A DNA stretch of 64,000 bases from positions 58,182,646 through 58,246,645 of the forward strand of contig OZ022256.1 of the NCBI GenBank assembly GCA_963978905.1. Reading direction: 5' to 3'. The DNA is from Trichostrongylus colubriformis. Its lineage: Eukaryota > Nematoda > Chromadorea > Rhabditida > Trichostrongylidae. A program made the translations under genes and the position numbers. Positions 1-11,639 of this stretch are shown here, piece after piece; the stretch's first letter is position 1, and each line of letters starts with the position of its first letter. A model generated the notes under the pieces. That model was given only the letters and a program-made list of their open reading frames with translations. It made no database searches and was not told the origin of the DNA.

Positions 1-2221
1 CATCTCCATTTAACCATAAAGGAATGCATATAACTCAAATATATCTCTGAACGCGTACTTTAGTGACTAACGGTCTGTAGGAGCTCAAAGACGCACGCTC
101 TGCTTTTCCTGTGTATTGAATTACGAAAAAGATAGACGAAATCCGAGTCTTCTGCTTTATTTTGTGGTTTCTGGCATGTTACGAAGCTAGAAGGTCAAAG
201 CTTTGAGCCTTCAGTCGAGAAGTAACCTTCGCACTTTGCAGGAAGTCCTTCTGTATTTTTAGAGGCTTCTTCGTATAGCTAGGGTATCTGACCACTTGAA
301 AATATTAGTTGCTTCAAAGATGTGTTCTGCGTTACGGTGGAAACGTGCAATGGTTATTAGGTTGTTCGGAAAGTTCTCAGCACTTTGTGTTACTATTTTT
401 GGGCATTCATTGCTTTATGGAAACTATTCTCCTTTGTGTATCAGTAGTACATCCTAAAGAGATTTTTTGGGTGTTCCGATAGAATAACTACCGGTTCACC
501 ATTGCTTAATGAACACCCTTTTCCTAAGGCATTTTGAAGCATGTCAAGAGAGCAAGATCGGACGGTATTTTTCACCAACTATAGTTTGCTTCAATCCGCA
601 GTCGAGACAACTTGACATGTCATCCAGATGTGTGGGCCCAATAGTGTTGGAGAAGCACCGTGTGACAATGGTTCAAAAAATACCGTTCTGGACATTTCAG
701 TGTTGAGGAGGAACCTGGCGGCGGTCGACCTAAAGCAATACCTGACAAGGATGTTGACATTTGGGGAGGCTGACCCAAGCCAAACAGTTCGAGAGATTGC
801 AGAAAGGCTAGGCACGGGCAAATCCATTGTTGCGGATGGTCTGAAACGCATTGGGAGGGAAAAAACTGATTAAGTGGGTGCCTCACAATTTGAGACCGGC
901 AGAAACAATTTCTGCCGGTCTCAAAAGCAGTGAAGAAGAGACTTCGAGACGTGCCAAGCACGTCTGTGCACTACTGTGAAGAAATCTACGCAATGTATGG
1001 AAAATTGCGTCAGCTGCAGCCAGCACTTGTAAACTGAGAGGGTTCGATTCTTTTACATGACAAGGCCCGCCCACACTTCCACAAATCACTGTCCATAAAT
1101 TGAACGAATTGGGGGTTGAAGTTCTACCTCACCCGCCATACTCTCCAGACCTTTCGCCAAACGACTATTAGCTTTTCGAACATTTTCAGAACTTCCTCGC
1201 TGGAAAACAAATCATTCTATCTGGACCGGGTAGAAAGTCTCAATCTGTACCGGGCAAGTTAACAGATTGATGCATAAATTCTGACCCAGATCAGCCAGTT
1301 GTTTTCTGCGAGCACGGGAGAATAAGTGGCTTAATTTGAAATCGCTGGGGGGTGCGCCATTTATGAGGATTTCACTAACATTGTTTGCGAATACAAATGC
1401 CTTTCTGGCTCGCATAGTGGCTCACTAGCGCCAGATCACGTACTTGCAGTCGTATTGAGATATGAAAGAGCCATATGGATAATGGTTTGCTTTCATACCA
1501 TAGTTTTTCGAGTATTCATCCACTCTAGTACCCGTGTTGTGAATTTCAGAGGTCTCTTCGTACTTGTATTCTATGTCAGCGACCAACGAAAGAGCTGGCT
1601 TTGTTATGTATCGTTTCTTGCATGAGGTTTCCATCGACAATTCATGAGATCAAAGGGTGCACTATTCCCCCACAATTTCAAGAGGACCAAAGGAATAGCG
1701 TGCTCTTTGACTCCGTTTATCTTTTGTATTGTCCATGCGCTCTCTTCTGCACAACTGCGTGCTAAGCAGTTATTTTAAAAAATTGTGTTCTAGCTTATCG
1801 GGTGGAGGCCGCTTTCTGTATGTCCTTCAAGATTTTTAGGTGAAGATTAAATTGAATATTAGATCCAGGTTCGAGTTTTGAGTCTCTCAGTCAGTTTTAT
1901 CACATCTCCCCTTACACCTTGGAACCTGAGCTTGAGAAATTCCGTTGATCACTGGCTACCTCAACGATTGTGCCTCTCCCGCCCTTGCCGAGAATTGCAG
2001 ATGAGGGCTTGACCCTGCCAGGAAGCTTGATTGTTTATTATTTCGCCTCTGACTGACCAGTTTGGGAAGGCTTCTCATCATTCGGAGTCTTCAGAGAATG
2101 GACGGCTGAAGTGATTCGGTCGAATGCAGCGTTTCCCATCTTGCCTTCCCTTCTACTTGCAAAAAGCCATATGAAAATGCGCGAATCAAGCTAGTCGCTT
2201 TCTTTGTGAACTTTCGGATGT
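1..2221. repeat. Left arm of large inverted repeat 1
   Basis: This sequence recurs as a near-identical reverse complement at about 6424-8644 (position p pairs with roughly 8646-p over the mariner part). Only scattered substitutions and a 9-base insertion near 6784 separate the arms in the stretches compared. The arm holds a decayed mariner copy and a terminal ~380 bp block (about 1840-2221) that also occurs inverted at 3938-4319. The window begins inside or exactly at the edge of the arm, so its true outer end is unknown. Confidence 0.9.
360..1250 (+). pseudogene. Decayed mariner-family transposase (left-arm copy)
   Basis: A mariner-like end (AGGTTGTTCGGAAAGT) follows a TA at 358-359. Downstream, broken frames give a transposase in pieces. 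The helix-turn-helix part reads TVREIAERLGTGKSIV at about 785-835. A catalytic-region piece reads LLHDKARPH at about 1050-1075, followed by LPHPPYSPDLSPND-like sequence at 1120-1165, an eroded D34D-type signature. Several stops and frameshifts interrupt it and the middle of the transposase is missing. The 3' TIR was not located, so the end is approximate. It cannot encode a working enzyme as it stands. Confidence 0.8.
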
Positions 2222-2790
2222 ATCTCAGCAAAATTCTTGCTTTTCTCCCGTCACTACCCAGATATCTATACGTGTGTGTAAACTATGTCGTGTTTTCGCC
2301 TTGCGACGTCGCCCACTGGCGCCATCAGTACAACTTGCCGCGGTCGGTTGGAGTTCCGCTCAGGATGCAAGGGTCTGATCCCATGAAGAAACAGCTATTT
2401 GACTAATCATCATCTAAAAGCAATCACTTTTGTTATTTTTCAATTTTTGATAGCTGCTTATTATCGCCGCAGCCAGCGATGCAAAAGTTATGTGTAAAGC
2501 ATAAAGTGCGGGTACGAATCCCGTCCAACACCGAAGCTTTTGCCAACAATCAGCATCATTTTAATAGCTTTTGTGCCCTAAAAAGAAAAATAAGTAATAT
2601 AAAAAGTGAAGGAAACAATAGCATGACATGATAACAATCCTACCTAAGGAATAATTGATTCGGACATAAGACTCTAAAGGGAGTGTTGCAGTGTATGCAA
2701 TCACACTCGAAGAAATCTGCGGCGCCGCTCGCCGAGCGCGGCCACGCGAAAATTCGACATAAGTGTATTTACCCCACCTATACTAGCCCT
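2219..2790 (+). mobile_element. Dispersed non-autonomous DNA element, core copy 1
   Basis: This block recurs at 4697-5268 (+), at 56830-57275 in reverse orientation, and partly at 39690-39850 (+). Recognisable parts are a start like TATCTCAGCAAAATTCTTGC, a middle like TACTGATGGCG/AAGTTGTAC, and an end rich in GCCGCTCGCCGAGCGCGG followed by ATTCGACATA and a GTGTATTTACCCC-like end. Ends resemble the GTGTGTAC...TATGTC ends of the element near 30.0-30.48 kb, so they may be one superfamily. No transposase frame was seen in any copy. Confidence 0.55.
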
Positions 2791-3340
2791 AGTAAGTAAG
2801 TGGAATACCAACTAGTACTTATTCAACAAAGGTTTTCTTCTTTGGCTGAGATGCTTTCCGTGACCGTGACAGCAGGCGATAGTGGAAAGTAGTATGAGCT
2901 TGAGATCTCACACTGTCTCCAATTCATTTGAGATAGTGGCTACTAGAACAACACGATTGTACTGCAAACTCTTCATCATGTTTGTTCTCATGTCCCATGT
3001 TAATGGAAATTTCTGCATGGAATGAGCTGGTAGAGTTGATGCTGACGTGAAACATTTGAACACAAGCCTCAATTAGCTTTTTTAGTAGAGAGCCTGGATA
3101 ATGTCACCAGGGTGCACCTGGAGAATGAGCACATATTAATGACGTGAACGACGGCGTGAAAATACTTCCTCTTTCGACCAACATAAATATCTGCTCCATC
3201 GCTGCGTTGACATCATTAGCTCCTGTCATCAGGTCAGCTGTGACTTCTCCCGGTGGCTTCCTATTTTTTCCGAGCCATCCATTTCATCGCTTTGAGTGGC
3301 AGTACACTTGAGCCAAAACTAAAACTTCTCAGTTCTTCAG

Positions 3341-3397
3341 ATGTATCGCTACACTCTTGTAGCCGTAGCTGTTTTTCTGGCAGCATCCGTAGATTCG
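3341..3397 (+). pseudogene. Orphan leader (signal-peptide) exon, donor site lost
   Basis: TTCAG directly precedes ATG, then 19 codons read MYRYTLVAVAVFLAASVDS, a classic short signal peptide. It is the paralogue of the first exons of the Gly-rich genes at 40705 and 54968 (same length, same phase, same sequence with substitutions). The splice donor that is GTACGT in those genes reads CTACGT here, so the exon probably cannot be spliced. No Gly-rich second exon follows within the core. The upstream ~150 bp including an AACATAAATATC element (3180-3191) is also conserved. Confidence 0.7.
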
Positions 3398-3773
3398 CTA
3401 CGTTAAAAATTCTTTTCAAAGCAATATAGTGAAGACAGAAGCGTAATAATGTGAAAAGCAGATACACCAGCAATTCATAGAGTGGGGAGGAAGGAGGGGG
3501 CGATAGTTGATCTTGCTCAAGAGAAGGAAAATCTCATATAGTTCGAAGAAATTTTTTCGAACATCAGGTTCTTCAAACTCCATGCATCTGTAAATGCTTT
3601 CCCGCTAGGGTATCAAAGTACCGAAGTTCTCAGGACAGACGGGCAATGGTCTATTTATCATAAGGGGAATTCGCAGCGCTTTTAACCTCTCTCATGAAAA
3701 GGACCTTCATCAAACTATACTGCTCCAGTCACAGAAACATATCACAGCCAATATTATTGCAGACTTGTTTCAG

Positions 3774-4120
3774 ATGCATGTTATTACCGCCTTGATTATT
3801 ATTGCATCGGTAGCAGCCTTACCGCAAGTGGTAAGTTCGTTCGAATTTCGACTGCTAGATAATTTTTAGAATTTTTTTAGTCTTTCGGGTCTCGCCACTT
3901 TGTATAATTCATAGCAAGCATAGCAAACTTCTTTGCGCATCCGAAAGTTCACAAAGAAAGCGACTAGCTTGATTCGCGCATTTTCGTATGGCTTTTTGCA
4001 AGTAGAAGGGAAGGCAAGATGGGAAACGCTGCATCCGACCGAATCACTTCAGCCGTCCATTCTCTGAAGACTCCGAATGATGAGAAGCCTTCCCAAACTG
4101 GTCAGTCAGAGGCGAAATAA
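3774..4120 (+). CDS. Candidate two-exon small secreted protein, leader type Q
   Basis: The leader exon 3774-3830 follows GTTTCAG and encodes MHVITALIIIASVAALPQV (19 codons, 57 nt, phase 0), ending at a good GTAAGT donor. This is the same length and phase as the Gly-rich leader, with unrelated sequence. A possible second exon opens after GCGACTAG at about 3967 and ends at TAA 4118-4120, with a tail ending TGQSEAK and AATAAA-like sequence behind it. The second exon is weakly supported, because in the diverged copies near 48.0 and 59.8 kb the tail has stops. If the donor is not used, the frame stops shortly after the leader. The leader is convincing; the full gene is a guess. Confidence 0.35.
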
Positions 4121-4320
4121 TAAACAATCAAGCTTCCTGGCAGGGTCAAGCCCTCATCTGCAATTCTCGGCAAGGGCGGGAGAGGCACAATCGTTGAGGT
4201 AGCCAGTGATCAACGGAATTTCTCAAGCTCAGGTTCCAAGGTGTAAGGGGAGATGTGATAAAACTGACTGAGAGACTCAAAACTCGAACCTGGATCTAAT
4301 ATTCAATTTAATCTTCACCA

Positions 4321-4520
4321 NNNNNNNNNNNNNNNNNNNNNNNNNNNNNNNNNNNNNNNNNNNNNNNNNNNNNNNNNNNNNNNNNNNNNNNNNNNNNNNN
4401 NNNNNNNNNNNNNNNNNNNNNNNNNNNNNNNNNNNNNNNNNNNNNNNNNNNNNNNNNNNNNNNNNNNNNNNNNNNNNNNNNNNNNNNNNNNNNNNNNNNN
4501 NNNNNNNNNNNNNNNNNNNN
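4321..4520. other. Assembly gap (200 N)
   Basis: Exactly 200 N bases, so a placeholder rather than a measured gap. It separates the two direct copies of the core. Confidence 0.99.
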
Positions 4521-4696
4521 TCGCCTCTGACTGACCAGTTTGGGAAGGCTTCTCATCATTCGGAGTCTTCAGAGAATGGACGGCTGAAGTGATTCGGTCG
4601 AATGCAGCGTTTCCCATCTTGCCTTCCCTTCTACTTGCAAAAAGCCATATGAAAATGCGCGAATCAAGCTAGTCGCTTTCTTTGTGAACTTTCGGA

Positions 4697-5268
4697 TGTA
4701 TCTCAGCAAAATTCTTGCTTTTCTCCCGTCACTACCCAGATATCTATACGTGTGTGTAAACTATGTCGTGTTTTCGCCTTGCGACGTCGCCCACTGGCGC
4801 CATCAGTACAACTTGCCGCGGTCGGTTGGAGTTCCGCTCAGGATGCAAGGGTCTGATCCCATGAAGAAACAGCTATTTGACTAATCATCATCTGAAAGCA
4901 ATTACTTTTGTTATTTTTCAATTTTTGATAGCTGCTTATTATCGCCGCAGCCAGCGATGCAAAAGTTATGTGTAAAGCATAAAGTGCGGGTACGAATCCC
5001 GTCCAACACCGAAGCTTTTGCCAACAATCAGCATCATTTTAATAGCTTTTGTGCCCTAAAAAGAAAAATAAGTAATATAAAAAGTGAAAGAAACAATAGC
5101 ATGACATGATAACAATCCTACCTGAGGAATAATTGATTCGGACATAAGACTCTAAAGGGAGTGTTGCAGTGTATGCAATCACACTCGAAGAAATCTGCGG
5201 CGCCGCTCGCCGAGCGCGGCCACGCGAAAATTCGACATAAGTGTATTTACCCCACCTATACTAGCCCT
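4697..5268 (+). mobile_element. Dispersed non-autonomous DNA element, core copy 2
   Basis: Same element as at 2219-2790, inside the second core copy. Confidence 0.55.
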
Positions 5269-5818
5269 AGTAAGTAAGTGGAATACCAACTAGTACTTAT
5301 TCAACAAAGGTTTTCTTCTTTGGCTGAGATGCTTTCCGTGACCGTGACAGCAGGCGATAGTGGAAAGTAGTATGAGCTTGAGATCTCACACTGTCTCCAA
5401 TTCATTTGAGATAGTGGCTACTAGAACAACACGATTGTACTGCAAACTCTTCATCATGTTTGTTCTCATGTCCCATATTAATGGAAATTTCTGCATGGAA
5501 TGAGCTGGTAGAGTTGATGCTGACGTGAAACATTTGAACACAAGCCTCAATTAGCTTTTTTAGTAGAGAGCCTGGATAATGTCACCAGGGTGCACCTGGA
5601 GAATGAGCACATATTAATGACGTGAACGACGGCGTGAAAATACTTCCTCTTTCGACCAACATAAATATCTGCTCCATCGCTGCGTTGACATCATTAGCTC
5701 CTGTCATCAGGTCAGCTGTGACTTCTCCCGATGGCTTCCTATTTTTTCCGAGCCATCCATTTCATTGCTTTGAGTGGCAGTACACTTGAGCCAAAACTAA
5801 AACTTCTCAGTTCTTCAG

Positions 5819-5875
5819 ATGTATCGCTACACTCTTGTAGCCGTAGCTGTTTTTCTGGCAGCATCCGTCGATTCG
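5819..5875 (+). pseudogene. Orphan leader exon, second copy, donor site lost
   Basis: Copy of the 3341 exon in the second core segment, differing by one base within the exon and sharing the dead CTACGT donor. Its AACATAAATATC element lies at 5658-5669. Confidence 0.7.
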
Positions 5876-6251
5876 CTACGTTAAAAATTCTTTTCAAAGC
5901 AATATAGTGAAGACAGAAGCGTAATAATGTGAAAAGCAGATACACCAGCAATTCATAGAGTGGGGAGGGAGGAGGGGGCGATAGTTGATCTTGCTCAAGA
6001 GAAGGAAAATCTCATATAGTTCGAAGAAATTTTTCCGAACATCAGGTTCTTCAAACTCCATGCATCTGTAAATGCTTTCCCGCTAGGGTATCAAAGTACC
6101 GAAGTTCTCAGGACAGACGGGCAATGGTCTATTTATCATAAGGGGAATTCGCAGCGCTTTTAACCTCTCTCATGAAAAGGACCTTCATCAAACTATACTG
6201 CTCCAGTCACAGAAACATATCACAGCCAATATTATTGCAGACTTGTTTCAG

Positions 6252-6598
6252 ATGCATGTTATTACCGCCTTGATTATTATTGCATCGGTAGCAGCCTTAC
6301 CGCAAGTGGTAAGTTCGTTCGAATTTCGACTGCTAGATAATTTTTAGAATTTTTTTAGTCTTTCGGGTCTCGCCACTTTGTATAATTCATAGCAAGCATA
6401 GCAAACTTCTTTGCGCATCCGAAAGTTCACAAAGAAAGCGACTAGCTTGATTCGCGCATTTTCATATGGCTTTTTGCAAGTAGAAGGGAAGGCAAGATGG
6501 GAAACGCTGCATTCGACCGAATCACTTCAGCCGTCCATTCTCTGAAGACTCCGAATGATGAGAAGCCTTCCCAAACTGGTCAGTCAGAGGCGAAATAA
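6252..6598 (+). CDS. Second copy of candidate leader-type-Q gene
   Basis: Same leader exon (6252-6308, GTTTCAG before ATG, GTAAGT after) and same tail as at 3774-4120, in the second core copy. It may be the other haplotype of one gene rather than a second locus. Confidence is limited for the same reasons as the first copy. Confidence 0.35.
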
Positions 6599-8644
6599 TA
6601 AACAATCAAGCTTCCTGGCAGGGTCAAGCCCTCATCTGCAATTCTCGGCAAGGGCGGGAGAGGCACAATCGTTGAGGTAGCCAGTGATCAACGGAATTTC
6701 TCAAGCTCAGGTTCCAAGGTGTAAGGGGAGATGTGATAAAACTGACTGAGAGACTCAAAACTCGAACCTGGATCTAATATTCAAATATTCAATTTAATCT
6801 TCACCTAAAAATCTTGAAGGACATACAGAAAGCGGCCTCCACCCGATAAGCTAGGACACAATTTTTTTTAAGATAACTGCTTAGCACGCAGTTGTGCAGA
6901 AGAGAGCGCATGGACAATACAAAAGATAAACGGAGTCAAAGAGCACGCTATTCCTTTGGTCCTCTTGAAATTGTGGGGGAATAGTGCACCTTTTGATCTC
7001 ATGAATTGTCGATGGAAACCTCATGCAAGAAACGATACATAACAAAGCCAGCTCTTTCGTTGGTCGCTGACATAGAATACAAGTACGAAGAGACCTCTGA
7101 AATTCACAACACGGGTACTAGAGTGGATGAATACTCGAAAAACTATGGTATGAAAGCAAACCATTATCCATATGGCTCTTTCATATCTCAATACGACTGC
7201 AAGTACGTGATCTGGCGCTAGTGAGCCACTATGCGAGCCAGAAAGGCATTTGTATTCGCAAACAATGTTAGTGAAATCCTCATAAATGGCGCACCCCCCA
7301 GCGATTTTAAATTAAGCCCCTTATTCTCCCGTGCTCGCAGAAAACAACTGGCTGATCTGGGTCAGAATTTATGCATCAATCTGTTAACTTGCCCGGTACA
7401 GATTGAGACTTTCTACCCGGTCCAGATAGAATGATTTGTTTTCCAGCGAGGAAGTTCTGTAAATGTTCGAAAAGCTAATAGTCGTTTGGCGAAAGGTCTG
7501 GAGAGTATGGCGGGTGAAGTAGAACTTCAACCCCCAATTCGTTCAATTTATGGACAGTGATTTGTGGAAGTGTGGGTGGGCCTTGTCATGTAAAAGAATC
7601 GAACCCTCTCAGTTTACAAGTGCTGGCTGCAGCTGACGCAATTTTCCATACATTGCGTAGATTTCTTCACAGTAGTGCACAGACGTGCTTGGCACGTCTC
7701 GAAGTCTCTTCTTCACTGCTTTTGAGACCGGCAGAAATTGTTCCTGCCGGTCTCAAATTGTGAGGCACCCACTTAATCAGTTTTTTCCCTCCCAATGCGT
7801 TTCAGACCATCCGCAACAATGGATTTGCCCGCGCCTAGCCTTTCTGCAATCTCTCGAACTGTTTGGCTTGGGTCAGCCTCCCCAAATGTCAACATCCTTG
7901 TCAGGTATTGCTTTAGGTCGACCGCCGCCAGGTTCCTCCTCAACACTGAAATGTCCAGAACGGTATTTTTTGAACCATTGTCACACGGTGCTTCTCCAAC
8001 ACTATTGGGCCCACACATCTGGTTGACATGTCAAGTTGTCTCGACTGCGGATTGAAGCAAATTATAGTTGGTGAAAAATACCGTCCGATCTTGCTCTCTT
8101 GACATGCTTCAAAATGCCTTAGGAAAAGGGTGTTCATTAAGCAATGGTGAACCGGTAGTTATTCTATCGGAACACCCAAAAAATCTCTTTAGGATGTACT
8201 ACTGATACACAAAGGAGAATAGTTTCCATAAAGCAATGAATGCCCAAAAATAGTAACACAAAGTGCTGAGAACTTTCCGAACAACCTAATACCCATTGCA
8301 CGTTTCCACCGTAACGCAGAACACATCTTTGAAGCAACTAATATTTTCAAGTGGTCGGATACCCTAGCTATACGAAGAAGCCTCCAAAAATACAGAAGAA
8401 CTTCCTGCAAAGTGCGAAGGTTACTTCTCGACTGAAGGCTCAAGCTTTGACCTTCTAGCTTCGTAACATGCCAGAAACCACAAAATAAAGCAGAAGACTC
8501 GGATTTCGTCTATCTTTTTCGTAATTCAATACACAGGAAAAGCAGAGCGTGCGTCTTTGAGCTCCTACAGACCGTTAGTCACTAAAGTACGCGTTCAGAG
8601 ATATATTTGAGTTATATGCATTCCTTTATGGTTAAATGGAGATG
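6424..8644. repeat. Right arm of large inverted repeat 1
   Basis: Reverse complement of 1-2221. Homology stops at 8644, after which the sequence is not found on the left side. It carries the mirror-image mariner copy. Confidence 0.9.
7400..8286 (-). pseudogene. Decayed mariner-family transposase (right-arm copy)
   Basis: Mirror copy of the element at 360-1250, with the same stops and deletions and a few private substitutions (for example GAGKSIV against GTGKSIV in the helix-turn-helix). The shared lesions show the mariner was already dead before the arms were duplicated, or that the two arms are copies of one locus. Confidence 0.8.
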
Positions 8645-8802
8645 TACCAGGCACGCTGCATGATCCGCAGGGAAGACCGCTCGTAAAGAGTGATTTGCTG
8701 AGGCGAAACAAGACCTTGTTGATTTTTTGAAACATGGTCTTACAATAGTAATCTACTGCGTGGTGTAGAGGTTTCCACAAAAGCAGATGAACATGAGGAG
8801 GG

Positions 8803-9075
8803 GATAAATTTGGCAGATTGTGGTAGAAGAAAGTAGGAGTGCTAAGCAATGAGACAGTAGGAAAAGAACGAAAAAAAGTGCGAAAAAACCGGGAAGTAGG
8901 AACCCGGATACCCCATCTCTCTTGCACTCGCCTGCGTCACTAGCCACAGGCAGACAGCAGACGCGCGGGAAGCCAAATCAGCCGGCCGAGAACGTTGTCG
9001 CGCCCTTGCCCGTAACTCGCTCGGCTGATGAACTGCTGCACGACACGCGGTGCTGCGGGTGGAATAAGACCCCAA
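8803..9075 (+). repeat. Dispersed repeat family D, copy 1
   Basis: Shared landmarks are GGxTAAATTTGGCAGATTGTGG, then TGCTAAGCA/TGCTCAGCAG, a purine-rich AAGAACGAA tract, TGCGTCACTAGCC, and a CAGCCGGC...GATGAACTGC segment. Other copies lie at 20655-20935 and 32457-32705, and a more diverged one at 16841-17060, all in the same orientation. No coding frame is conserved between copies. Confidence 0.6.
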
Positions 9076-9426
9076 AGAACATGGTTAAAAAATCATTACA
9101 TGGCGACAATTTCGTAGATTCCGAACCGCTATCACAAGGTTGAGTATGAAGGAAGTTACGGCCATCTGAAGTGACACACTTCAAAATTTTTCCAAATTTT
9201 CCTCGACTGGATCCCCATCTACAGAACTACGCAACCGCTAGAGGAACCAAGCGGTCTGTAGAATGGGGTGGGGGGGGTTATTATGAGAACAGTCTATATA
9301 ACCCTGGTAGATTGAGTTTTAGTCAAGTTAAAAGTATTCCAAAATGCACAAATTTACTATTGGGAAGATACCGGTGCAAACTAATCCACTCCACTGCTAT
9401 CCACGCAATCGTAGTGGAGCGCAAAC

Positions 9427-9548
9427 ATGGCTCCTGTTAAATTTCCAACATTTTTATCTTTCTTTTTTTCATCCGTTATCCCTGCCATATATGTTGCCAT
9501 ACTTTTAACCTTCTCTTCCGTCATCAGAGGACGAGCACATGACTCATG
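9427..9548 (+). other. Hydrophobic ATG-led open segment ending at a donor-like site
   Basis: ATG at 9427 opens 40 codons of signal- or membrane-like sequence (beginning MAPVKFPTFLSFFFSS, then IPAIYVAILLTFSSV) and meets GTAGGT at 9549. It is the only leader-like segment upstream of the peptide exon at 10259, but ends in phase 2 while that exon needs phase 0, so a simple join fails. It may be chance. Confidence 0.2.
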
Positions 9549-10258
9549 GTAGGTGACGCCTTCGTTTCGTAATATGAGTATCGAATTTTGTTGAGTTCTT
9601 ATTTTTCTTACTTGATCACGAGTCTGGCCTCAGTTTTTTTATCTTGGGCTCTTGATTTCCTTGAAGAATCGCACTGATACAGTAGAAACCACAGAAATTG
9701 CGGAACCTGAAAAAGAGGGAAGCGGGTCATATGGAAGCTCCTTTTTAAGGGTAGGGGACGTACATTTTAAGAAGTTTTCGTGACGCCATGCTTGATCCTA
9801 CTTCCCGACTCGATGAATTGGTACCAGTCTCGTTTACGAGGACAAAAACGTTGATATCATCCAACCCATACGTAACATGGTACATGAGGAACGCATCCAA
9901 ATACCTTCACTTTTCCGAATGGAGGAAGAATGCGCGGCACATCTCAGAAAGGGAATGATCAAAGCCGATTGCCTTGTAAACCTTCTTCATTTAGAACTGA
10001 AAGGTCTTGATTCCGTGCGCGCCAGTAATCACAAAGGCCTTGAATCGGGTACACAGTCCCCACTCTACTTTACAAAACTGCGCACATAATTCCTTAGCGA
10101 ATTGCTCTGTTATAACTCCGTTTGGATGATTTGAGGCCATGTTAAAAATCCATTTTGCATAATTACAGTATCCCCAGCTGCTATGTACTAACGCGACAGT
10201 AGGGGAAGCAATTGAAATGGGCTGCTCGAGCTTTTTTGAATTATCTTCAATGTTTTAG

Positions 10259-10597
10259 ATATTGGAATACTCAGTCAATGAAACAAAGAAATCAGAGGAG
10301 AAATCGAATGAGACGTTAACGTCGGAAATCACGACGGCTGAAACAACTTTTTTACAGCCGAACAACGAAAACATCACGTCGTCTGCAACACCACCGAATC
10401 CTCAAGCAACCAAACGACCGCAGAGAATGCAATGTGTGTGTTGGATCTGCTATTGTCCTATGCCTGGTAAACCTGGTAACGTTAGTGGATATGGTTTATC
10501 TACTAAATTGCCATTCGGTATATTGCCGTACGGCGGATATGCTCCGGGATATGCATATCCTCCATATGGCCCATGGGCACTATACGGAAGATAGGAT
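10259..10597 (+). CDS. Second exon of a secreted CxICxCPM / Tyr-Gly peptide
   Basis: A splice acceptor TGTTTTAG (10251-10258) opens a frame beginning ILEYSVNETKK in phase 0. The frame runs through an acidic, Thr-rich spacer (SEEKSNETLT, TTAETT) to a cysteine knot-like motif QCVCWICYCPMPG and a tail rich in Gly, Tyr and Pro (GYAPGYAYPPYGPW), ending at TAG near 10595. The spacer and cysteine motif match the genes at 44281-44612 and 62391-62702 in order and wording. Such architecture (leader, acidic propeptide, short Cys/Gly-rich mature part) is typical of nematode secreted antimicrobial-like or neuropeptide-like peptides, but no activity is shown. No leader exon with matching phase was found; 9427-9548 is the nearest candidate. 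Not assignable to a named family. Confidence 0.6.
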
Positions 10598-11639
10598 TGT
10601 ATTATCAGAGTGTTGCTGATGGTGCTTGATTATAGGAATAAACTTTCAAGGACAGATTGCAATTTACTACTTCTTGATATAGAAGTGCCTAAATTTTGAG
10701 CCCAATAAATGCTCCGTTTATGATCTGCCTGATCAAAATTACTATCACTGATAACCTACAGCGTCTACGCCTTCAGTATGGTGGTCCTTCAGTAGTTGCA
10801 GGAAACTCGAAGAGGCACGCTCTGCTCCTCATATGTACTGAACCACGAAAAGAGAAAGATGAAATTGACCTCTGGTTTTTTAAATTTTTTTTGTATTCCT
10901 GGCAAGTCACTAGCCCACAAGGTCAGAGGCTAGGGCCTTGAGTTAAGAAGCAACCTATCGCATTTTTCTGAAAGTCCTTCTATATTCCTAGAGGCTTCTT
11001 CGCATAGCTAGAATACTCGATCGCGTTGAAAATAATTGTTTTAAAACTGTGTTCTGCGTTATGGTAGTAATGTAGAGTTGGTAAATAGAAAATGAATATT
11101 ATAAGTATCGATTGGGCGACACAAAAGCATCGCTTCTATCACAATGAACACTGTCTATTCACTATAGGGGCCCCCCTTCTTATCATAATCACTGACGTAA
11201 CTACGAGCGAACACATCAGTAGTATGATTCATTCTCACTTTGCCATTCCATTACATGGTGTAGCGTCCGTTGGTGTTCTGGTGCTGTATGAGTCTAGAAA
11301 TCGTTGAACAGGTACGGGTTCTTAGATGTATCTTGTTTCAAACACATTTTTGTAGAACGCATAGTTCAGCCCGCCAAGGAAATGCCAGAGATGAAAACAG
11401 TAATCTTGAGAATGACGAATCTCCGACTACACGCAAGTGGTGTTTTTAGCAACGTCTACCGGTTAGTGACCGAACTGGGGAGGACTTTTGTGAAGCACTT
11501 TTAGCAGTGGAGCATTTTGGTCATCCAGAAATAGAAATTTCGCCGATTTTCTTGCTTTTATTGGAGCGATGAAATGTTCAAAGTAGGCAACCGCCCGTAT
11601 TTTGGGCTACCAGACGATCAAGCAACTGAGTTGTTGTTT

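Larger units (their letters stand above)
2043..4319. repeat. Core segment, first direct copy
   Basis: This 2.28 kb is repeated in the same orientation at 4521-6797, at a constant offset of 2478. Only a few single-base differences separate the copies (for example CCGTAG/CCGTCG in the leader exon, GGTGG/GATGG upstream of it). The core itself ends in an inverted copy (3938-4319) of its own first ~380 bp, so arm plus core plus inverted end looks like one palindromic locus represented twice around an N gap. Confidence 0.85.
4521..6806. repeat. Core segment, second direct copy
   Basis: Direct copy of 2043-4319 beginning immediately after the N gap and running without a break into the right arm. 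It starts abruptly at a position equivalent to 2043, as expected for a contig end. Confidence 0.85.

Noticed and set aside
2495..2535. tRNA T-arm-like GGGTACGAATCCCG
   Set aside because: No D arm or acce­ptor partner found. It lies inside the dispersed element's neighbourhood and recurs with the core.
4308..4617. Open frames across the N gaps (also 49805-50338)
   Set aside because: They are open only because N codons contain no stops.
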